27,368 nucleotides of DNA, from positions 1 through 27,368 of the IMG/VR virus record IMGVR_UViG_3300025585_000141. One strand, given 5' to 3'. This document shows positions 14,722-20,976 of this stretch, one piece after another. The notes beneath the pieces are model-generated. The model was not told the origin of the DNA, searched no databases, and worked only from the letters and a program-made list of their open reading frames with translations. This stretch comes from a virus. Within the stretch, counting starts at the first letter, position 1; every line of letters begins with the position of its first letter. The position numbers were made by a program, and so were the translations under genes.

Positions 14722-16320
14722 TTACCACTGCCTACGCACAACCCGATGGAACTTTCCATCGCGCTTGAACTCAATCTGATGCGGTGGTGATGCGTTGCTC
14801 ATGCTAACCGCCAGATAGTCCAGACCTTCGTCCTCGCTCATGCTGACTTCGTAGTTGATCGTTGCTCCTGCGTGTCTGGCCATTGCCATCAACTGTTCCA
14901 TCGCTCTCTGGCCAGCATAGCCTTGATGAAAGATCGGCAGATACTCAGTAATTGGCTTGTCTGACAGACTGCCGTAGTAGGTGCAGGACAGCATCTGCTT
15001 GCCTGACGCTTTGCTGATGTGTTTGCGCCAGTTCCAACTGCTCACATCCATGTCCTGTCCCTCGAGACCCATGATGTCGTCTTGGCGCAATTCCAACTTC
15101 TTGCGCTCAGGCTTTGGAAACTCACTGCCACAAGCAGGGCACTCCGACACAGCAATGGCACACAACTCCCCGCAGGCATCGCAGACTTTGACTGGTGCCT
15201 CGCCATTGCCTTCGCCAGCCTTCTTGGGCGGCTGCACCGCAGTGATCGGCCCATGCGTAGCCACCACACCGGCAAAGTCCAGCACTAGGCAATGATCAGT
15301 GTGGCTCTTGACCCGCATTCCTCTGCCTGCCATCTGGACGTACAAGCCAGGCGACATCGTTGGCCTGAGCATTGCAATCAGATCAATCTCTGGGTAGTCA
15401 AACCCAGTCGTCAGCACATTGGCGTTAGTTAGTGCTCGCAACCGCCCTGCCTTGAAGTCATCAAGGATTTTCTCGCGTTCTTTCTTTGGCGTCTCGCCAG
15501 TCACGCACTCTGCCGACACGCCATGCTCGCGCAGAACTTCAGCAATGTGCTGTGCGTGTTGTACGCCTGCACAGAAAAAAAGCCATGCTTTTCTTTCCTC
15601 AGAAAGCAGGATGACATCACGCACCACCTTCTGATTGTTGTCATCCGTATCGACAGCGGCTTGCAGTTCTGATTCGATGAACTCTCCGCCTCGCTTATGC
15701 ACGCCAGAAGTGTCTAGCTTGGCCTTGGTGACTTTGCTGCGTAGCGTGGCCAAGAAACCTTTGTAGATCAGTTCTTCAATGCTGACTGGCTCAATCAAAG
15801 CGTCGAATAGCGCAGGTTTGTCAGTGATCAAACCATGCCCTAAGCGGTACGGCGTTGCCGTAAGCCCCACAATCCGCAACGATGGATTGATTGTTTTGAG
15901 TTCTGACAACAGTTGCCGATAGCCGCCTTCCTGCTTGTGCGAAACGGTATGAGCCTCGTCGATGATGCAGATGTCAATGTGTCCAAGCAAATCAGCTTTG
16001 GTTCGGATGGACTGGATGCCTGCGAAGGTGATCGGCTCGCCAAGTTGGCGTTTGCCAACGCTTGCAGAGTAGATGCCCATTGGAGCGCCAGGCCAGTGCA
16101 GGCGCATTTTTTCAGCGTTTTGCTCGATCAATTCTTTGACATGCGTGAGCATCAGGATACGAGTCTCTGGCCAGTTTTGAAGCGCGTCTTTGCACAGCGC
16201 CGCGATGATGTGGCTCTTCCCTGACCCGGTGGGCAGCACCAAGCATGGATTGCCTGCGTGACCTGCCTCAAACCACTCATAGAGTTGGTCGATAGCTCTT
16301 TGTTGATAATCTCTAAGCAT
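14722..16320 (-). CDS. SF2 DEAH-box helicase with zinc-finger insertion
   Basis: A 532-residue superfamily 2 helicase of the SSL2/UvrB-like or type III restriction fold. Motifs: LRDYQQRAIDQL (Q-motif region), Walker A LPTGSGKS at about 29-36, DEAH at 121-124, TATP at 154-157, LTTGFDYP at about 303-310 and the arginine-finger motif QMAGRGMR at 329-336. A zinc-binding CxxC...CxxC group lies at about 380-397 (CDACGELC, CPACG). The C-terminal about 130 residues are an extra, unnamed domain (WNWRKHISKASGKQMLSCTY, then later DYLAVSMSNASPPHQIEF). It likely unwinds branched DNA in phage replication or recombination; phages with Sak4-like recombinases often carry such a helicase. The ribosome site before ATG 16320 is weak and a strong hairpin lies just upstream. 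Confidence 0.92.
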   Translation of the reverse strand: MLRDYQQRAIDQLYEWFEAGHAGNPCLVLPTGSGKSHIIAALCKDALQNWPETRILMLTHVKELIEQNAEKMRLHWPGAPMGIYSASVGKRQLGEPITFAGIQSIRTKADLLGHIDICIIDEAHTVSHKQEGGYRQLLSELKTINPSLRIVGLTATPYRLGHGLITDKPALFDALIEPVSIEELIYKGFLATLRSKVTKAKLDTSGVHKRGGEFIESELQAAVDTDDNNQKVVRDVILLSEERKAWLFFCAGVQHAQHIAEVLREHGVSAECVTGETPKKEREKILDDFKAGRLRALTNANVLTTGFDYPEIDLIAMLRPTMSPGLYVQMAGRGMRVKSHTDHCLVLDFAGVVATHGPITAVQPPKKAGEGNGEAPVKVCDACGELCAIAVSECPACGSEFPKPERKKLELRQDDIMGLEGQDMDVSSWNWRKHISKASGKQMLSCTYYGSLSDKPITEYLPIFHQGYAGQRAMEQLMAMARHAGATINYEVSMSEDEGLDYLAVSMSNASPPHQIEFKRDGKFHRVVRRQW

Positions 16321-16336
16321 TTTCTTTCAATTGTTA

Positions 16337-16362
16337 GTGCCGGGGATTACGCGCCCCGGCAC
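16337..16362. other. Strong GC-rich stem-loop between two minus-strand genes
   Basis: Perfect 9-bp inverted repeat GTGCCGGGG / CCCCGGCAC with an 8-base loop (ATTACGCG). It lies in the 68-base gap between the end of the zinc-ribbon gene (16389) and the helicase start (16320), both on the minus strand. Neither side is followed by a run of T, so it is not a standard intrinsic terminator; it could stabilise an mRNA end, attenuate transcription or hold back translation of the helicase gene. Confidence 0.6.
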
Positions 16363-16388
16363 GCGATCAGATCACAACGACAGGAGAG

Positions 16389-16589
16389 CTAGGCGTCGCT
16401 CTGACTGCCTCCGTTATCGCACGGTGGGCTGGCTTCAATCGTCAATGTAGATTCTGGCACTTCCAACGTCGTCCAGTGCATTCCGCAGTTGTCGCAACGC
16501 CGACGCCTGCGTGGCCATCCATACGGGCCTGTGCGCGTCTCTGTGACCTTCGAGCGTGTGTGCTCACACGCGGGGCAGGCTAGGCTCAC
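16389..16589 (-). CDS. Small zinc-ribbon protein
   Basis: A 66-residue protein with GTG start overlapping the previous stop (GTGA). Two Cys pairs, CPACEH at about 5-10 and CDNCGMHW at about 32-39, are separated by a basic stretch (GPYGWPRRRRR), the plan of an NrdR-like or Ogr-like zinc ribbon; the sequence SKVTETR.GPYG..RRRRCDNCG.HWTT.E also resembles the zinc-ribbon of NrdR. It probably binds DNA or RNA, but the NrdR ATP-cone is absent, so this is not NrdR itself. The C-terminus is acidic and Ser-rich. It ends 27 bases before the stem-loop that precedes the helicase gene. Confidence 0.72.
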   Translation of the reverse strand: MSLACPACEHTRSKVTETRTGPYGWPRRRRRCDNCGMHWTTLEVPESTLTIEASPPCDNGGSQSDA

Positions 16590-17260
16590 TGGAGAGTCTC
16601 CGTGACTCGATAGTCTTTGAACACAACTCCTTTTGATGCGTCTCCAACCTTGCAGGGCTTAACCCAGACACGCTTGCCGGTTGCCTTGATGAGCCTCCAA
16701 TGACCTCGGCGATCGTGCAGCCTGGGGCTGGCGTGCGTGCCACCCTGCGGCTCAGACTTGCCGACCCATGGACCGATCTCGACGGTGTGCCAGTCGAATG
16801 CCACAGGACTCTTGCCCTTTGCCGCACGCTTGCGATTGATGAAGGTGTCCTTGACCAGGGGCATGTGTGCCTCAGACTTGCGCTCGGACAGCTTGATCAG
16901 CGTGGCGCAGACCATCCGAAACGCAGGACGCACATCTGCCTGGTCGATCATCGGGCCATCCTTGCGGTAGTACCGCAGCCCTTCGTCAGTCTTGATGTAA
17001 GCGAACGGCTCCATGTACTTGCCATGCCACATCGATGCACCGGCCACCGTCACACTGTCCGTGCCCTGCGTCAGCCAGAGCGCAAAGTCTTTGCCATCCT
17101 GGTCGTATCCAACGATGCCAGTGCGCGGGAATGGCAGATTGAGCACCAGGTCCACCGGCACCTGGCCACCGTCCCACCGCTCCATCGGACCAACGTCGAA
17201 CCACATGGCGGTCTCAGGCTCAGGGGCCATGCGGACCGCTTTCTGAATGAGTGGGGTCAT
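16586..17260 (-). CDS. Conserved phage protein of unknown function, 224 aa
   Basis: A 224-residue protein without a family I can name. Visible parts: an N-terminal PETAMWFDVGPMERW followed by a beta-rich region (PVDLVLNLPFPRTGIVGYDQ), a helical middle (RPAFRMVCATLIKLSERKSE), and a basic C-terminal section with RRGHWRLIKATGKRVWVKPC and KVGDASKGVVFKDYRVTETL. The final HWR...KRVWVKPCKVGD..KG.VFKDY block is one I have seen in unnamed proteins of Burkholderiales phages. Overlaps on both sides (ATGA upstream, GTGA downstream) tie it to the operon. The basic C-terminus could contact nucleic acid; nothing points to a definite activity. Confidence 0.8.
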   Translation of the reverse strand: MTPLIQKAVRMAPEPETAMWFDVGPMERWDGGQVPVDLVLNLPFPRTGIVGYDQDGKDFALWLTQGTDSVTVAGASMWHGKYMEPFAYIKTDEGLRYYRKDGPMIDQADVRPAFRMVCATLIKLSERKSEAHMPLVKDTFINRKRAAKGKSPVAFDWHTVEIGPWVGKSEPQGGTHASPRLHDRRGHWRLIKATGKRVWVKPCKVGDASKGVVFKDYRVTETLQ

Positions 17261-17505
17261 TCCAACACCTCGCGCCCGTCAATTCGGGCCTTGATTTCCT
17301 CAGCCATTGCTGCGTCGCGCAGCTTGGATGGGTTGGTCTTGCGAAACACTCGGACGGCGATGGCGCAGAACGTCTCGATGTGCGCCATGTGCTCTTCTGT
17401 GCGCGGGTCAACTACTCGGCTGCCGATCCCGAGTTCGTCTCGAATCCAGCCGATGGATGTCATCAGGTCGGCCACCACGCCTTCCAGTTCAGCTTTGGCT
17501 CTCAT
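17257..17505 (-). CDS. Small helical protein, unknown
   Basis: An 82-residue, mostly helical protein with no family I recognise: MRAKAELEGVVADLMTSIGW, IRDELGIGSRVVDPRTEEHM, AHIETFCAIAVRVFRKTNPS and a charged end. Start and stop both overlap neighbours by ATGA, so it is read as part of the operon between the HTH protein and the 224-aa protein. No membrane segment, zinc site or catalytic motif is visible. Confidence 0.65.
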   Translation of the reverse strand: MRAKAELEGVVADLMTSIGWIRDELGIGSRVVDPRTEEHMAHIETFCAIAVRVFRKTNPSKLRDAAMAEEIKARIDGREVLE

Positions 17506-17831
17506 ATCCAGCTCGCTGCGATGTCACGGCGGATGGTGGGTTTGTACTCCAGTCGTGCCAGCTCGCGGGCTTTCGCTTCCCGGCGTCGGCGGTTCTTTTC
17601 TTCAGCGGTGATCGGCAGCGGTCGGGGTGCATCGGTCTTGCCCAGGCCGAAATAAGCCACCGGTTTCACTCCAGTGCGCTCATACCGGACGATGCAGATC
17701 CTGGCAGTGCCGCGCAGATGCTTGATCACGTTGTTCGCAGTCGAGCGTGAGGTGCCAAGACCGGCACGGATCTGCTCGGTCGTCATCGGGCCATCTCGCA
17801 GCAGGTCGAGTGTGCGGTCGCTGAGGCTCAT
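17502..17831 (-). CDS. Small HTH (winged-helix-like) protein
   Basis: A 109-residue basic protein. I place the start at ATG 17831, preceded by a strong GGGGGA site 5 to 6 bases upstream and overlapping the stop of the 58-aa gene (ATGA); the frame is open further up but would run over that gene. Residues 1-50 form a helix-turn-helix (DRTLDLLRDGPMTTEQIRAG then LGTSRSTANNVIKHLRG), the type in MarR/winged-helix regulators and in phage control proteins where GPMTTEQI..GLG.S..T..N.I..L marks recognition. The rest is basic (EEKNRRRREAKARELARL). It may act as a modulator of early or late expression, or as a DNA-binding accessory; the target is unknown. Confidence 0.77.
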   Translation of the reverse strand: MSLSDRTLDLLRDGPMTTEQIRAGLGTSRSTANNVIKHLRGTARICIVRYERTGVKPVAYFGLGKTDAPRPLPITAEEKNRRRREAKARELARLEYKPTIRRDIAASWI

Positions 17832-18004
17832 TGATTCCCCCTTGCGCGGATGGCATCGGCAAAGACCTCGCGCCCTTTCAGCTTGATCCGCTCGCACAGC
17901 TGGGCGCATTGCTCTCGCTCGACCTCTACAGCCTTCCTGACCGCCACGCAGATCGGTCGATCGCACAGCGGGCTGCATGTGTGGATGTCGTCGTCGCGGG
18001 TCAC
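17828..18004 (-). CDS. Small Cys-containing phage accessory protein
   Basis: A 58-residue protein with GTG start overlapping the previous stop (GTGA) and a stop overlapping the next start (ATGA). Sequence in short: MTRDDDIHTCSPLCDRPICV, AVRKAVEVEREQCAQLCERI, KLKGREVFADAIRARGNQ. The EREQCAQLCE...FADAIRARG part is a recurring motif in small accessory proteins of proteobacterial phages and prophages. Four cysteines in the first 19 residues plus two in the helix could bind metal. Function unknown. The perfect fit of both overlaps is the main support that it is real. Confidence 0.68.
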   Translation of the reverse strand: MTRDDDIHTCSPLCDRPICVAVRKAVEVEREQCAQLCERIKLKGREVFADAIRARGNQ

Positions 18005-18339
18005 TTGTTCTTCTCCTTCAGCGCGGCCTCGATGGCGCGGGCAAATGCGTTGTAGTCGTTGGTTGCATTGAAAGCGTCCCCAATCTCTTTATCCGTCAGC
18101 CCACGCCACTCGCGGCGGGGTGGGGCGGTGTAGAGGGGCACGGGATTAAAGACCTTATCCTGAGGCTTCAACCGGAAGTAGCGGTGGCCTACACCGTTGG
18201 TGTGCATCCACGCCACCGGCTCCTGCTCCGGCTGCGCCAGCGCGGCGCGAAGGGCGTCTTGGGCTTTCAGGACATAGTAGGGTTCGCTTAAACCGTCCAG
18301 CGCCTCCAGCGCCTGCTGCGCGGCATCTCTCAAGTTCAT
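18001..18339 (-). CDS. Accessory protein with PVAWM...PLYTAPP module
   Basis: A 112-residue protein of mosaic type. Residues 1-35 are a helical LRDAAQQALEALDGLSEPYY repeat-like head; residues about 38-75 carry the PVAWMHTNGVGH...PVPLYTAPP module common to Ea22/Eaa-like accessory proteins of phages; residues about 76-112 (REWRGLTDKEIGDAFNATND, FARAIEAALKEKN) are a second shared module. Such proteins are assembled from exchangeable pieces and are not known to have a defined role. Overlaps ATGA upstream and GTGA downstream. Confidence 0.77.
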   Translation of the reverse strand: MNLRDAAQQALEALDGLSEPYYVLKAQDALRAALAQPEQEPVAWMHTNGVGHRYFRLKPQDKVFNPVPLYTAPPRREWRGLTDKEIGDAFNATNDYNAFARAIEAALKEKNK

Positions 18340-18521
18340 TTTCTTTTCCTCGGCAGTGGCGACCAGGCCACGAAGTTACTGTCGGTCATCCATTCACCAA
18401 ACACAGCCACACCCCCACTGGTCAAGATCAACAACTTGACCCCGCGAGGCGGTGGCTCCTGCTCAGGATCGCGCCAGTAGACCTCGCCGCTGGCGGCGCT
18501 CATGTTGCGGTTCTCAGTCAT
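18336..18521 (-). CDS. DUF551-like small protein
   Basis: A 61-residue protein starting in an ATGA overlap with the methyltransferase stop. The pattern [29 protein letters not shown] and a final [10 protein letters not shown] follows the short DUF551-type domain (a proline-rich P..G..vL.L..GG...G.W......AW.PLP layout) found in many phage accessory proteins. Its function is unknown. The overlap supports the methyltransferase frame as the one used in the operon. Confidence 0.73.
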   Translation of the reverse strand: MTENRNMSAASGEVYWRDPEQEPPPRGVKLLILTSGGVAVFGEWMTDSNFVAWSPLPRKRK

Positions 18522-19182
18522 AGGTAGGCTTCAATAAAGGCTTGCGCGACTTGCGGGACGATGGCGTTACCGTAGGCGCGCAGTCGTCCCACTCGATTGG
18601 TAACCCCATGAGCCAGCGGCTGAACGCTGGGTTCAACTGGGCGCGATTTTCCGTCGGCACATCTGATAAGGACTGCGCTCGCCCAATAAGAACCATAACC
18701 GGATCGTTTTGTTTCTTGTTCGGATTCCAACGAAACGCCGACAAATCTGAGTCGTTTGGCAGTGGGCACGTTGGAGTCGGCCACCCAGTAGAGTCGCTGT
18801 CGGATGTGCGGCGCGCCGACGCCCGCAGCGCACAGATCGGCTGCCCCGCTGGCGTAACCCGATCCTTCCAAGTCAGCTTGTACAAGGTCGAGCCAAGCAA
18901 GGCCGTCTTTGCTTGCAACCTGCTCGCCAAAGACGACTGGAGGGCGACACTGGCTGATGAGCCAGTGGAACGCGGGCCAAAGGTGCCGCTCGTCATCAAA
19001 CCCAACGCCTTTGCCTGCCGCGCTGAAAGGTTGGCATGGGCAGGATCCAGTCCAGACGGGCTTGTCGTCAGGCCAACCGGCGAGTCGCAATGCCCGGCTC
19101 CAGACTCCGATGCCTGCAAAGAAGTGACACTGGGTATACCCGGCAAGTTCAACTGGTTTGATATCTTCAATTGATCGCTCAT
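18514..19182 (-). CDS. Overprinted frame: 222-aa LTWKxRxTPxGR family protein inside the methyltransferase gene
   Basis: A 222-codon open frame, shifted one base relative to the methyltransferase and almost fully contained in it, from ATG 19182. It encodes [69 protein letters not shown] and [21 protein letters not shown] recognise this as a family widely present in phage proteomes, usually hypothetical or labelled methyltransferase. Each of its conserved blocks lies exactly over a conserved methyltransferase block (for example [14 protein letters not shown] over [14 protein letters not shown]). So two well-populated families may be two readings of the same DNA. Whether this frame is translated is not shown: it has no clear ribosome site, and the operon's stop-start overlaps follow the methyltransferase frame. 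It may be a true overlapping gene or a long-lived annotation shadow. Confidence 0.35.
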   Translation of the reverse strand: MSDQLKISNQLNLPGIPSVTSLQASESGAGHCDSPVGLTTSPSGLDPAHANLSARQAKALGLMTSGTFGPRSTGSSASVALQSSLASRLQAKTALLGSTLYKLTWKDRVTPAGQPICALRASARRTSDSDSTGWPTPTCPLPNDSDLSAFRWNPNKKQNDPVMVLIGRAQSLSDVPTENRAQLNPAFSRWLMGLPIEWDDCAPTVTPSSRKSRKPLLKPTYD

Positions 19183-19273
19183 CCACTATTCCAGGTGCAA
19201 TATGCCCTGCCGCAATAAGGTTTCTCAACCACTGTGCGGCATATGGGTCGATCTCGTTATAAAAGGCGGTCAC
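18518..19273 (-). CDS. Dcm-type DNA cytosine-C5 methyltransferase
   Basis: A 251-residue methyltransferase with GTG start overlapping the previous stop (GTGA). It transfers a methyl group from S-adenosylmethionine to C5 of cytosine. Motifs: FFAGIG at about 51-56 (I), GSCPCQPFS at about 76-84 (IV, catalytic Cys80), VVFGEQVAS at about 113-121 (VI, EQV for the usual ENV), [13 protein letters not shown] at about 153-165 (VIII) and YGNAIVPQ at about 234-241 (X). The EID-type piece normally after motif I ([20 protein letters not shown]) comes before it here, a reordered subfamily common in phages. The target-recognition region is very short (about 60 residues), so its target may be short or it may be degenerate. 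Protection from host restriction is the likely use. A second long frame overlaps it. Confidence 0.92.
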   Translation of the reverse strand: MTAFYNEIDPYAAQWLRNLIAAGHIAPGIVDERSIEDIKPVELAGYTQCHFFAGIGVWSRALRLAGWPDDKPVWTGSCPCQPFSAAGKGVGFDDERHLWPAFHWLISQCRPPVVFGEQVASKDGLAWLDLVQADLEGSGYASGAADLCAAGVGAPHIRQRLYWVADSNVPTAKRLRFVGVSLESEQETKRSGYGSYWASAVLIRCADGKSRPVEPSVQPLAHGVTNRVGRLRAYGNAIVPQVAQAFIEAYL

Positions 19274-19380
19274 CGTCTGCTCCTAACGCCATGCGCCTTC
19301 TCGATAAGCCTGGCGAACCGGAACGGTTGCTGCTTGGCTTGGTGCCAGAGTTCCGACAGTTCGGCATCAGTGAGGGGCAT
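19270..19380 (-). CDS. Very small protein, MPLTDAELSELW type
   Basis: A 36-residue protein read from ATG 19380: MPLTDAELSELWHQAKQQPF, then [16 protein letters not shown]. The ribosome site (GAGAGAAG) lies in the previous gene and its stop overlaps the methyltransferase GTG start. The LTDAELSELW.QA......FARLIE part is a short helical motif that often appears at the start or end of phage accessory proteins. The frame is open for 34 codons further upstream, over the 51-aa gene, but that part looks like a shadow. Confidence 0.55.
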   Translation of the reverse strand: MPLTDAELSELWHQAKQQPFRFARLIEKAHGVRSRR

Positions 19381-19522
19381 CTCTACTTCTCTCTTTGTTG
19401 GCTCGGTCTTTTCGCTGTTGCTCGCTGACTCGCTCAAGATCAATCTCCTCGACAACTTTCTGGAACTCCAGACACTGAGCACATTTGTAGCACTGGGCGT
19501 CGCATCTCCTGTAAACCTTCAT
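19367..19522 (-). CDS. Small Cys-rich protein
   Basis: A 51-residue protein read from ATG 19522: MKVYRRCDAQCYKCAQCLEF, then QKVVEEIDLERVSEQQRKDR and a charged tail. Four cysteines in CDAQCYKCAQC at about 7-17 could bind zinc; the rest is a long charged helix. It starts on the last base of the previous stop (TGATG) and overlaps the 36-aa gene by 14 bases. No family recognised. Confidence 0.55.
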   Translation of the reverse strand: MKVYRRCDAQCYKCAQCLEFQKVVEEIDLERVSEQQRKDRANKERSRDAPH

Positions 19523-19710
19523 CAAATCACCCCGGCCACCAGCAAGGCCAGCGTCATCACTGCAATCACAACCACAGCCGCAAACACCTGACCATCAGTC
19601 ATCACTGGATCAGGCTCTTTGATCCTGGCATATGGACCAAACGCAGTCTTGAGCGTTCTCGGAAACTTGCCAGTGCGCTCGTAAAATGTCTGTCTGTAAT
19701 CGTTGCTCAT
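19522..19710 (-). CDS. Small C-terminally anchored membrane protein
   Basis: A 62-residue protein from ATG 19710, which has a GGAG site 8 bases upstream; the frame runs 13 codons further up into the next gene's end but that start lacks support. Residues 1-40 are polar (MSNDYRQTFYERTGKFPRTL, FGPYARIKEPDPVMTD), and residues about 42-62 are a membrane segment (GQVFAAVVVIAVMTLALLVA). The FYERTGKFPRTL...FGPYA part resembles unnamed early proteins of other phages. Function unknown. Confidence 0.65.
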   Translation of the reverse strand: MSNDYRQTFYERTGKFPRTLKTAFGPYARIKEPDPVMTDGQVFAAVVVIAVMTLALLVAGVI

Positions 19711-19720
19711 GTTGCTCTCC

Positions 19721-19942
19721 TCAAAATGGTGCTGGTTCAAAATCATCATCAGAACTCTTGTCCTGACGCTTGATCGGATTTGCTATCCGCTTCAGATTCT
19801 CAACTGGCAAAGCAAACCGCACAGGAAACGGCCACCCATCTGGCGACGGCGCACTGCACCAAGCCTGATGGCCATCCACAGACTCAACACGCAAGGCCTG
19901 CTCAATGCCTTTGTGACGCACAAAGTCCCCTGGCCTGATCAT
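19721..19942 (-). CDS. Small SH3/KOW-like protein
   Basis: A 73-residue protein whose ATG overlaps the nuclease stop (ATGA). The start MIRPGDFVRHKGIEQALRVE then SVDGHQAWCSAPSPDGW and PFPVRFALPVENLKRI forms a short beta-barrel-like pattern (G-D-x-V-x-h...V..v....v.V......LkrI), like small SH3/KOW modules in phage accessory proteins. The C-terminus is acidic (DKSSDDDFEPAPF), reminiscent of the acidic tip of single-stranded DNA-binding proteins. Its place right after the nuclease fits a partner in recombination, but this is inference. Confidence 0.68.
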   Translation of the reverse strand: MIRPGDFVRHKGIEQALRVESVDGHQAWCSAPSPDGWPFPVRFALPVENLKRIANPIKRQDKSSDDDFEPAPF

Positions 19943-20976
19943 CCGACAATCCTCCCGTCAAATGCTGCTCTCAGTTGTTTAACAAACTCAGGCGGGTTAG
20001 CACAAGCCAACGGGTTGCCAACAATCTCTCGACTGCCAAACACCGTCGCATCCGGTTCGCCGTTCGCTACAGCCTGATCATCAATCAAAAACACCGCAGT
20101 CCACTGGTCGCGGGGTTCAGCCATTTTCCACGGAACAAGATCAAAATGCAAGACATGGCTATCACAGCCCTGTTGCTGCCAGTCAACAGGTATGCCATCC
20201 GAATCATGCCTCTCGCATCTCCAAGAGCCATCCTCCTTGGCCGTGCTGTGAGCGCAAGTCCTGCAGTTCACTTCCTTGGTTAACTTGCTGCCATGACATA
20301 GATCATGCGCTGCACAAAACTTGCACTGATACCACGACGGATCAGAACTGATCGGAGGCGGCATACGATCCTCTAGCGTCAGACGCTTGCCTCGCTCCAG
20401 ATATTTCTGGGCGACTTCTTCGTCAAACCTAACCCGCTCGGTGTATAGCCTGTCGTCGTCTTTGCAGACCGCGACGTACAAGGCTCGCTCAATCTTCATA
20501 CCAAGCATGTACAACTGCATCTGGACGAAGTGTTGTGGCTTGGACTTCTCCACGCCGTGTTTCTCCAAGTCATCAAATGACTTCTTGCTGTGCGTCTTGA
20601 TCTCCAAGATATGCTTGGTCTTTTCTGCTCCAGGCACTCCGGCATGAATGATTCCGTCCACATGGCCACCAATGTGACCACCAAAGTCACAGCGGCTTTG
20701 CTGCGCTCCGGTGGCCCGCACATCCATGCCAATGGCCCGCAGGTCAGACACGACCGTTGCTTCCTCGTTCTGCCCACGACGAAACACCCGCAGGATTCGA
20801 CCGGGGAACTGCTCGATCACAGCCCAGCGAAATGACAGCCAGAGCCATCTGTCGCATGGATGGCCCAGAACAGAAGCTCCCATGTAGACACGAGACTTGT
20901 CTTTTCTAGACTTGTTTTCGTGAAATATATCTACAAGTTCTTGTAATTTATGGTTTGTTTGAGGAATTTTGCTCAC
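19939..20976 (-). CDS. Fe-S PD-(D/E)XK nuclease, Cas4/RecB-like, with extra Cys-rich domain
   Basis: A 345-residue nuclease with GTG start overlapping the IbrA-like stop (GTGA). Active-site motifs of the RecB/Cas4 fold: E71-E72 helix, GGHVDGII with D107, HILEIKTHS with E125 and K127, and FVQMQLYM with Q151/Q153. Four cysteines placed as in Cas4/AddB iron-sulphur nucleases are present: Cys41 (GHPCDRW) and CKFCAAHDLC (218, 221, 227). After these, a second Cys/His group (CRTCAH, CERHD, GCDSH, residues about 237-273) forms another putative metal site of a type found in phage versions. The expected role is end-resection of DNA for recombination, likely with the Sak4-like ATPase and DUF669 protein. 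An exonuclease of this kind without CRISPR genes nearby is not a CRISPR-adaptation protein. Confidence 0.88.
   Translation of the reverse strand: MSKIPQTNHKLQELVDIFHENKSRKDKSRVYMGASVLGHPCDRWLWLSFRWAVIEQFPGRILRVFRRGQNEEATVVSDLRAIGMDVRATGAQQSRCDFGGHIGGHVDGIIHAGVPGAEKTKHILEIKTHSKKSFDDLEKHGVEKSKPQHFVQMQLYMLGMKIERALYVAVCKDDDRLYTERVRFDEEVAQKYLERGKRLTLEDRMPPPISSDPSWYQCKFCAAHDLCHGSKLTKEVNCRTCAHSTAKEDGSWRCERHDSDGIPVDWQQQGCDSHVLHFDLVPWKMAEPRDQWTAVFLIDDQAVANGEPDATVFGSREIVGNPLACANPPEFVKQLRAAFDGRIVG

Noticed and set aside
16700-17611. 303-codon plus-strand frame opposite the 224-aa and 82-aa genes
   Set aside because: Opposite to three coupled minus-strand genes, lacks any family pattern; GC-rich codon positions produce it.
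19939-20976. CRISPR Cas4 with a nearby CRISPR system
   Set aside because: No cas1/cas2 and no repeat-spacer array in the window; the protein fits a phage recombination nuclease.
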